From contig JADJXK010000001.1 of the NCBI GenBank assembly GCA_016710325.1, positions 1-64,000 on the forward strand: 64,000 nt of DNA, in the 5' to 3' direction. This DNA comes from Candidatus Leptofilum proximum. Lineage in GTDB: Bacteria; Chloroflexota; Anaerolineae; Promineifilales; Promineifilaceae. The position numbers and the translations under genes are program-made. Position 1 is the stretch's first letter; each line of letters begins with the position of its first letter. The notes below the pieces were generated by a model. The model did not search any database, was not told the DNA's origin, and was given only the letters and a program-made list of their open reading frames with translations. Below are positions 57,939-64,000 of the stretch, piece by piece.

Positions 57939-60900
57939 TCAAGACCGCTTAAACAAACCAACGAACTTAACCCAGAGCTGGTCTGTCAGGCTGTAGACCA
58001 CCGGCACCACCACCAGGGTGAGCGCCGTGCTGACGAGCAGCCCACCCATCACCGCCCGGGCCAGCTCCGAGGCGATGATCGCCCCGGCTTCATTGCTGGC
58101 GGCCAGCGGGATGAGGGCCAGGATGGCCGTCAGGGCCGTCATCCAGATGGGACGCAGGCGGGTGCGACCCGCTTCCACCAAGGCATCGTAGACATTGGCG
58201 CCTTTGGCGCGCAGCTGCTGCACCAGCTCCATCAGCACGATCCCGTTGGTCACCACAATGCCCACCAGCATCATCAAACCAATCATGGCCGAGATGCCCA
58301 GCACGCTGTTGGTGAGGTAGAGCGCCAGCGCCGCGCCCACCAGGGCAAACGGCAGGCTGAACAGAATCGTAAACGGGTGGATCAGGCTGCGGAAGGTAAG
58401 GGCCATGATGAGGTATACGATGATGATCGAGTACACGATGGCCGTAAGCATGGAGCGGAAGCCTTCCACCTGCTGCTGTGAGTCGAACCCTTCGGTAACT
58501 TCTACCGTGTCGGGCAGGCTGGCCAGGCTGTTGATGGCTTCCTTGGCCTGGCCGGTAACGCCCAGGGTGTTTTGTGTTTCTAGCTCGCCGCTGAAGCTGA
58601 TGGCGGAACGGCCGTCTATCCTCAGAATCGTCTCGTTGGTGCCATCGCCTTCGCCGGCGCTGTCTACGTTGCTGGAAACGTTGGCAATGTCCGGCACGCC
58701 GTCGGCATCCACATCTACCGAGCTGATGGCCGCTTTCACGTCTTCCACCAGCGTTTCCAGTTCGGCTTGCGATTCACCGGTCAGGATGATAGAGAAGCCG
58801 CTAAAGCCGGTTTGCGAAGCGGCCGACACGCTCACGTTGTCTTCACCGACAATGCGAATCGCTTCCTGGCGCACTTCATTCGTCAGATCGTTCAGCACGT
58901 CGGGGTCTTGCACGAGCTCTTCGCTGACGCTGATGGTCAGGTTGGCCAGGTTTTGGCTGATGCCACCGCCAAACAGCGCTTCAAAGCCGCCGCCGCTGCC
59001 GATTTCGGTCTGGATAGTTTCAATGTCGTCGAACTCGCGAACGGCCGTTTCCAGCTCCTCCACCACGGCGTTTGTTTCCACCATGCCCGTGCCCGCTGGC
59101 AACGAGATAGACACGTTGATGGTCGGTTCACCAATGCCGGGGATGAAGCTCTGCGGCAGCTGCCCCAGCAGGAACAGGCTGCCCGCAAAGATGAGCGTGG
59201 CTGCCAGCATGGTCATAAAGCGGTGCTGCAACGCCCACTCCAGCATCGGAGTATACCAGCGCTGCATGGTTGTTTCCCGCTCATCGGGAATATTTTCCTT
59301 GCGGATGAGCAGGTAGGTCAGGGCCGGTACCACCGTGATCGACACAACGAAGCTGGCCGCCAGGGCGTAGGCCACCGTCAGGCCAAAGGGCAGGAAGAAG
59401 GAGCCGATAATGCCGCCAATGAGGCCCAGCGGCATAAACACGGCCATCGTGGTCACCGTGGCAGAGAAGATGGCGATGGCTACTTCTCGTGTGCCCTGCA
59501 AAACGGCGTGTTTGGGATCATCACCCTGCTGGATGTAGCGGTACGAGTTTTCTAGCACCACAATCGAGTCATCCACCACGCGGCCGATGGCCACCGTCAG
59601 ACCGCTCAAAGTCATGATGTTGAGCGTAACTTCGGTGGGGAACAGCTGCGCGATGAAGCGCAGGACGCTGTTGTCCGTAGACAGCACCAGATTGTGCAGC
59701 CACTCGCCAATGGTGGGCGGCACCCAGGCCATCAGCAGAAAGGCGGTGAAGATAGAAAGCGGGATAGAAACGGCCGTTACCAGCGTTGCCTGCCAGCTCA
59801 CCTGGTACTTGTTGCCAATACGGCCGCTCAGGAAAAGCAAGATCACGATGACGGCAAAAACACCGCCCAACGCCCCTTCACGAGAGACACCGGAGATGGA
59901 ATCCTCGATGAAGGTTGCCTGTTCAAACACCATGTTGACCGACGTGCCAGCGTGAGCAGCAGTGAACTCGTCAAACGTGGCAAACACATCTTCGGCGACG
60001 TTGACTGTGTTGGCGCTGCCGCCTTTGTAAATGCTGATCAGCACACTGGGGTTGCCATCGGTGCGGGTAACGGTTGCTTCGGGAATGAAGGCTTCGATGT
60101 CACCCTGGGCAATGCCCTGCAGCCGCTCGGCCAGGTCAGCGTCGAATGCGTCCGGGTAGGTCTCCAGCATGAAGGTAAGCGTTTCCGGGGCAAACAGCTC
60201 CAGCACGGTGGGCGACAGCGTTTCGATAAACTCTGCTTCGTTTTCCGCCAGGAACTGGATGACCTCAGGCGTGAGGGCGCCCATCCACTCCGCCGGGTTT
60301 TCCACGCCCGGTGCAGTGGGGAAGAAGTTGAGGAAGTTGGCCGCGCCGGGCACAAACGGATTGTTGAGCAGGTCAGCGGCCGTTTGGAACATAGAGGGTT
60401 CACCTTCGGGGGTGGGCTCCAGCCAGATGCCGCTGAGGGCCGGTGCGCCTTCGGCCAGGGCCGCGGCTTCTTCCGCTTCGGCCAGGGCCAACGCCCCGGC
60501 GCCGCCAAACTCGGCAGCGAGCTCGTCCAGCTCGGCGCGCAGGTCAGCGGGCAGCGTGTCGACAAACTCCGCAGGCAGCAGGGCAATCACTTCTGGCTGC
60601 AGCAGGCGCAGGTTGTCTGGGGTGAGTGTCTGCAACACCTGGATGCCTTGCGGACCCAGCCCGCCAAACAGACGAATCATTTCAGGCGTAATGTCCTGGG
60701 CGTTTTCGATTTCCAGTCCGGCCTGGGCCGCGCCCTGGATGAGCAAATCGGGCAGGCGGGCGGGATCGACTGGTTCGGGTTCAGTTTCTACGGCCGTTTC
60801 GCCAGTGTCGCCTGTGACAACGGCCGTTGCCGCCTGGTACTGCGCATCGGCAATGATGATGTTGGTGATGGTTTGCTGCAGGCCGGGGTCCAGATTGGCC

Positions 60901-62954
60901 AGGATGGCTTCAGGCAGGACGGCCAGGGTGTCGGCGGGCAGGGCCAGCAAGATTTCTGGGGTGATGTCGGCCAGCAGGGCCGGGTTCACCGTGGGCAGCA
61001 GGCCAAAGGCGTCGGCTGGGATGTCGGCGGTGGTGGAGATGGGGAAGCCAGCGGCCGCGGCCGTGGCAATCCATGATTCGGGCAGGTCAACCGGCTCGGG
61101 CGCGATGCCGTTGGCCGCGTTTTGGATGGCGGTGAGCTGGGCCAGCAGGTCGGGTTCCAGCGTGTCGGCCACTACGGGCAGGGCAGCGGCCGTTACGGCC
61201 GGATCAAGCGCGCGCCACATTTCTGGCGTAAGCTCAGCCAACTGCTCCGGTGCAAAGCCCAAGATGCCCTGCATAAGCTCGGGCGTGATGTCGCTGGTGT
61301 CGGTGATAACCTGGCCCAGCTGGGCGGCACCGGCAATCCAGGTGTCGGGCAGGGGAACAGGGGTGAATTGGGGAACTTCGGCGGCGGTTACGGCCGTTGC
61401 TTCATGAATCGCTGCATACACGCCAATATTGGCCAAAGTTTGCTGCATCCCTTCGTCGAGTGCAGCGACATATTCCTCGGGTAGTACCGCCAGCTGTTCG
61501 GGGGAGAAGGCCAACAATAATTCTGGCGTGACTTCATCCAGCAGTTCAGGCGCGACAACGGCCAGTTTTTCTAATTCTTCTGGGGAGATGTCGGCCGTGG
61601 TGACCCACGATTGCCCAGCGGTCCAACTTTCTGGCAGAGCCACCGGCACTGGCGCCACACCGTTGGCCGCATTTTGAATGGCGATGAGCTGGGCCAGCAG
61701 CGTGGGCTCCAGCGTTTCGCCCACGACGGGCAGCGCCAGGGCCGCGACATCTGGTTCAAGGGCGCGCCACATTTCCGGGGTGAGTTCAGCCAGCTGTTCC
61801 GGGGCAAAGCCCAGAATGCCCTGCATAAACTCAGGCGAAATGTCGCTGGTGTCGGTGATGACCTGGCCCAGCTGGGCGGCACCGGCCACCCAGGTTTCGG
61901 GCAGAGCTACCGGTTCAACGGTGGGCAGGTCGGCGATGGTTTCAGTTTCGGGTTCAGTGGTGGGAACGGCCGTAGGCTCCACGGTCGGTTCGGCCGTAGG
62001 TTCAACCTCAGCCACTTCCGCATCAACGGAAAGGGCGGCCACAGCTTCTTCGACGGTGTATTGGCCCACCCCGCCAAATTCGGCGGCGATTTCGTCCAGT
62101 TCAGCGACCAGTTCGGGGTCTAATCCTTCCAGATATTCTTGCGGCAGATAGGAAAGGGCTTCTGGCTGGATGTACATCAGCAAATCTTCCGGCAGCAGGT
62201 TGAGCACCAGCAGCACCTGATCGGCGGCGTTTTCATAGGTGGTCAGGCTGCGCAGCAGGTCCACCGTGATCTCCTGGGCGTACTCAATTTCTACGTCCAG
62301 TAAGCGCGCGCCCTGCACCACGGTGAGCGGCAAACGGCCGGGATCTTCATCAACCGCTTCTTCGGCCGCATCGGCTTCCACCACAACTTCTTCCGGCAGT
62401 TCCTGGCCACCCCCGATCTGCACCTCGCTCACGTCGCTGACGCTGGTCAGCTGCGGCTGGAGCTCGTTTTCAACCAGCTGTTTGAGGTCGGCCAGGTCGA
62501 GGTCGGAGGCGGAAACGCTGGCAATCACCACGGGCAGGTCGCTCAGGCTGAAGTTGAGCACGTTGGTTTCGGTAGTTTCGGGCAGGTTGGCGGCGGCAAC
62601 GGCCGTTTCCACATCGGCCAGCAAACGATCCTGGTCGAGGCCAAAGTCATAACGTACGATTACCACGGCAAAACCATTGTTGGTAGTGGATTCCACGTTC
62701 ACCACACCATCAACTACCGAAAGTTTTTCCTCCAGGGGAATGGTGATCTCATTTAATACATCGGTGGACGATTGACCATCGGGCCATTGGGCAATGACGA
62801 TGGTTTGGGGGAACTCAACGCTGGGCAGCAGTTCCAGGTTGAGCCGGGTGGCGGCATAAACGCCCAGGCCGAGAATGACGGCCGTTAAAATAATGGTGAT
62901 CCAGCGAAACCGCAGGGAGAGTTGTGTGATGCGGTCAAAAAAGTTGGTAAGCAT
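57939..62954 (-). CDS. RND-family transporter with giant repeat-bearing periplasmic insert
   Basis: A 1671-residue RND protein; AcrB-type proteins have about 1040. The N-terminal membrane segment and first porter part are normal (LELLPSVEFPQTIVIAQWPDG). At about residue 205, after VQIGGGQELPEEV, an insert of some 750 residues replaces the about 100 residues normally found before the next core part (SVLISIYKGGSANTVNV, about 965). The insert is rich in Leu, Ala, Glu, Pro, with DITPE and LPE-type helical units, and holds a near-exact 184-residue tandem duplication (about 352-535 and 536-719). The rest is standard, including the proton-relay region GRVVDDSIVVLENSYR. GGAGGAG precedes ATG 62954. 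Confidence 0.93.
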   Translation of the reverse strand: MLTNFFDRITQLSLRFRWITIILTAVILGLGVYAATRLNLELLPSVEFPQTIVIAQWPDGQSSTDVLNEITIPLEEKLSVVDGVVNVESTTNNGFAVVIVRYDFGLDQDRLLADVETAVAAANLPETTETNVLNFSLSDLPVVIASVSASDLDLADLKQLVENELQPQLTSVSDVSEVQIGGGQELPEEVVVEADAAEEAVDEDPGRLPLTVVQGARLLDVEIEYAQEITVDLLRSLTTYENAADQVLLVLNLLPEDLLMYIQPEALSYLPQEYLEGLDPELVAELDEIAAEFGGVGQYTVEEAVAALSVDAEVAEVEPTAEPTVEPTAVPTTEPETETIADLPTVEPVALPETWVAGAAQLGQVITDTSDISPEFMQGILGFAPEQLAELTPEMWRALEPDVAALALPVVGETLEPTLLAQLIAIQNAANGVAPVPVALPESWTAGQSWVTTADISPEELEKLAVVAPELLDEVTPELLLAFSPEQLAVLPEEYVAALDEGMQQTLANIGVYAAIHEATAVTAAEVPQFTPVPLPDTWIAGAAQLGQVITDTSDITPELMQGILGFAPEQLAELTPEMWRALDPAVTAAALPVVADTLEPDLLAQLTAIQNAANGIAPEPVDLPESWIATAAAAGFPISTTADIPADAFGLLPTVNPALLADITPEILLALPADTLAVLPEAILANLDPGLQQTITNIIIADAQYQAATAVVTGDTGETAVETEPEPVDPARLPDLLIQGAAQAGLEIENAQDITPEMIRLFGGLGPQGIQVLQTLTPDNLRLLQPEVIALLPAEFVDTLPADLRAELDELAAEFGGAGALALAEAEEAAALAEGAPALSGIWLEPTPEGEPSMFQTAADLLNNPFVPGAANFLNFFPTAPGVENPAEWMGALTPEVIQFLAENEAEFIETLSPTVLELFAPETLTFMLETYPDAFDADLAERLQGIAQGDIEAFIPEATVTRTDGNPSVLISIYKGGSANTVNVAEDVFATFDEFTAAHAGTSVNMVFEQATFIEDSISGVSREGALGGVFAVIVILLFLSGRIGNKYQVSWQATLVTAVSIPLSIFTAFLLMAWVPPTIGEWLHNLVLSTDNSVLRFIAQLFPTEVTLNIMTLSGLTVAIGRVVDDSIVVLENSYRYIQQGDDPKHAVLQGTREVAIAIFSATVTTMAVFMPLGLIGGIIGSFFLPFGLTVAYALAASFVVSITVVPALTYLLIRKENIPDERETTMQRWYTPMLEWALQHRFMTMLAATLIFAGSLFLLGQLPQSFIPGIGEPTINVSISLPAGTGMVETNAVVEELETAVREFDDIETIQTEIGSGGGFEALFGGGISQNLANLTISVSEELVQDPDVLNDLTNEVRQEAIRIVGEDNVSVSAASQTGFSGFSIILTGESQAELETLVEDVKAAISSVDVDADGVPDIANVSSNVDSAGEGDGTNETILRIDGRSAISFSGELETQNTLGVTGQAKEAINSLASLPDTVEVTEGFDSQQQVEGFRSMLTAIVYSIIIVYLIMALTFRSLIHPFTILFSLPFALVGAALALYLTNSVLGISAMIGLMMLVGIVVTNGIVLMELVQQLRAKGANVYDALVEAGRTRLRPIWMTALTAILALIPLAASNEAGAIIASELARAVMGGLLVSTALTLVVVPVVYSLTDQLWVKFVGLFKRS

Positions 62955-63004
62955 AGTTTATCTCCTCCAAAACCACGGTGGTATTGGGTGGGTGTAATGA
63001 ACTC

Positions 63005-63460
63005 CTAAGCGGAGCCGCTGTTTTTAAAGACAAAAGGGGTGAACACAGTTTGCAGAATGGCCAGACCACCTTGCAGCGTGTGTAACTCCTCGTTGGGAAT
63101 TTCAGAAAGGTGCGCCGTGATTCGGTCGAGCAACATCTGGCCAATTTCCTCAATCAGCTCTCGCCCGGCGGGGGTGATAGACAACATCACCACACGCCGG
63201 TCTTCCTGTGAACGTCGGCGCTCGACCCAGCCGTTGGCCACCAGCTTGCTGATGGTGCTGGACATTGTTGGCAGGCTGACATCGTGCTGTTCGGCCAACT
63301 CGCTGAGGTTGTACGAACTTTCGGCCAGCAGCGTCAGCGCGCCGAGCTGCGGCGGCAGCACGGGCACGTTGGCCCGGCGCAGTTCAGCAGCCAGCAAACG
63401 CATGATGGGTGGGATAATTTGCAGAATTGACAGAGCAATCCCTCGGCGATTGGCATCCAT
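63005..63460 (-). CDS. MarR-family transcriptional regulator
   Basis: A 151-residue MarR protein. The winged helix (about residues 50-105) has the recognition part DVSLPTMSSTISKLVANGWV and the wing RRRSQEDRRVVMLSITPAG. It starts at ATG 63460 without a clear ribosome site and lies 50 bases before the RND gene on the same strand. Two matching operators overlap its promoter, so it probably represses itself and the transporter, with release by a transported compound, as in other MarR-exporter pairs. Confidence 0.93.
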   Translation of the reverse strand: MDANRRGIALSILQIIPPIMRLLAAELRRANVPVLPPQLGALTLLAESSYNLSELAEQHDVSLPTMSSTISKLVANGWVERRRSQEDRRVVMLSITPAGRELIEEIGQMLLDRITAHLSEIPNEELHTLQGGLAILQTVFTPFVFKNSGSA

Positions 63461-63532
63461 AATTATTGATTTGAATTAGAGGCGGGTGAAACGGCCGTCA
63501 CAGGCTCCACTCCCCGCGAGCTGTTAAAATAG

Positions 63533-63588
63533 TTAGGCAGCCTAATGATTAGGCGGGCTAATTTTACGCAGTGCGTTGTTAACGTCAA
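63533..63588 (-). promoter_or_regulatory. MarR promoter with paired TTAGGC operators
   Basis: On the minus strand TTGACG (63588-63583), a 16-base spacer and TAAAAT (63566-63561) make a promoter for the MarR gene. Two 13-base inverted repeats, TTAGGCAGCCTAA (63533-63545) and TTAGGCGGGCTAA (63549-63561), follow, separated by three bases, from the edge of the -10 to the transcription start. This is the expected arrangement for MarR autoregulation. Confidence 0.82.
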
Positions 63589-63764
63589 GCGGTGGAGACG
63601 AGAAAAAGGTCATAGGTCTCATGAATGGTTAAGGTAAGGATGGGAAACGGCCGTTTCTTCCCAAAATTTTTGTAATTGTCATCTTCAGAAAAACGGGGTA
63701 CAACTTTTAGACAATTGCATAACGGGCAAAATGCCCAGGGATCGATAGCGCACGTCCCGTTTTG

Positions 63765-63844
63765 TCGGTAATCGTGATCGGTAAACAGTAATCGGTTAAA
63801 AGCAGACATTTTTACCGATTACGGATAACGGTTTACCGATTACG
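63765..63844. repeat. Intergenic hairpin, GTAATCGGTAAA-type
   Basis: Multiple copies of TAATCGGTAAA/TTTACCGATTA: left arm 63765-63798, right arm about 63810-63844, pairing imperfectly around a short loop. It lies in the 540-base region right of the MarR gene where no gene is supported. Confidence 0.65.
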
Positions 63845-63849
63845 GAAGC

Positions 63850-64000
63850 GGGTGACGCGGAGGAGGTTCTCCACTTCAGGTGGATGCTAACGGACTAAAC
63901 CTTGTTCAGGTTTGGCTCCGGAAAAGCGAAAGTTCAGCGGGTGCCTCCCAGGGTTGGTCATATCCTGTGTCGAGCAGTGTGGTGAGCGTGCCGCACTGTA
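63850..64000 (+). other. Possible structured RNA at the window edge, unidentified
   Basis: G+C-rich sequence after an A+T-rich stretch, without a credible reading frame, with several short stems: TCCAC/GTGGA (about 63869-63883), CGGA..AAACCT/AGGTTT..TCCG (about 63892-63920) and CAGTGTGG/CCGCACTG (about 63974-63997). The last hairpin loop and the following TGTA recall the Alu-domain start of large bacterial signal-recognition-particle RNA. The characteristic domain IV core (CAGGTCCGGAAGGAAGCAG) is not seen within the window, so identity is open. Confidence 0.25.

Larger units (their letters stand above)
598..63654. repeat. Highly iterated palindrome ACGGCCGT (about 100 copies)
   Basis: By hand count about 100 copies of the 8-base palindrome ACGGCCGT occur, first at 598-605, last at 63647-63654, in genes on both strands and in gaps. 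With about 57 percent G+C, one or two would be expected. Inside genes it is read in all three frames, as Thr-Ala-Val, Asn-Gly-Arg or Arg-Pro, so it marks protein sequences as well. Flanks are usually A or G before and T or A after. The stretch 2.7-9.3 kb has only two copies (4879 and 6372). Confidence 0.9.

Noticed and set aside
59694..61076. Long plus-strand frames opposite the RND insert
   Set aside because: Gly/Arg/Gln-rich and repetitive only because the opposite strand carries the repeated insert; the RND frame continues into conserved domains at both sides.
61321..61905. Near-identical blocks in the RND gene as a mobile or CRISPR-type repeat
   Set aside because: The repeat is in frame, 552 bases long, and encodes the same helical protein units; it is an internal gene duplication.
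63585..63809. A 74-codon minus-strand frame right of the MarR promoter
   Set aside because: It overlaps the promoter and the repeat at 63765, and shows no protein-like features.

Overview
The window looks like a chromosomal segment of a Chloroflexota bacterium, probably Anaerolineae-like. This rests on gene content: many lipoproteins with short low-complexity Thr/Pro/Glu linkers, LacI-controlled ABC sugar importers with no ATPase gene alongside, a PIG-V-type mannosyltransferase, and a C25-like secreted protein. There is no rRNA, no clear tRNA, no CRISPR array and no transposase. No taxonomic marker gene is present, so the placement is an inference.

Layout. (1) 1-3055, minus strand: the edge of a polyketide/nonribosomal-peptide-type cluster, with a freestanding acyltransferase, a FkbK-like dehydrogenase, an acyl carrier protein and the start of a FkbH-like HAD protein. 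Together they form an oxygenated-malonyl-ACP (methoxymalonyl or hydroxymalonyl) extender-unit cassette. (2) 3.1-24.3 kb, plus strand: a LacI regulator, then a sugar ABC importer (binding protein and two permeases), a GH4 enzyme, a BadF-type sugar kinase, a GH18 lipoprotein, a frameshifted GH94 phosphorylase, two esterases, a DUF5060/GH5-like lipoprotein, a GH2 beta-mannosidase, a second permease pair and a GT-C mannosyltransferase. (3) 24.3-29.3 kb, minus: a YdjC/ChbG-type deacetylase, a GH3 with a PA14 insert and a clan-A glycoside hydrolase lipoprotein. (4) 29.4-36.4 kb, plus: a second LacI regulon with importer and GH32 fructan hydrolase. (5) 49.3-36.5 kb, minus: a third LacI regulator, then GH3, GH94 and GH130, followed directly by a MacAB-like export system. 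(6) 49.7-57.5 kb: a stress-protein-like gene, a C25-like protein that lacks the expected catalytic His, dienelactone hydrolase, an orphan ThiP/FbpB-type permease and a DASS anion transporter. (7) 57.9-63.5 kb, minus: a MarR regulator and an RND transporter with a very large repeat-bearing insert.

How the genes fit together. Extracytoplasmic lipoproteins (GH18, GH5-like, esterases) would trim beta-linked polysaccharides. ABC importers take up the oligosaccharides. Cytoplasmic GH4, GH2, GH3, GH94 and GH130 enzymes finish the breakdown by hydrolysis or by energy-saving phosphorolysis. Each LacI gene has a perfect palindromic operator in front of it. One operator type recurs 25 kb away at the clan-A hydrolase, linking regions 2 and 3 into one regulon.

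The most striking signals outside genes are (a) about 100 copies (hand count) of the palindrome ACGGCCGT spread through genes and gaps, where base composition predicts one or two; (b) a collection of unrelated intergenic hairpin families; and (c) a three-stem Y-shaped structure at 50369-50506.
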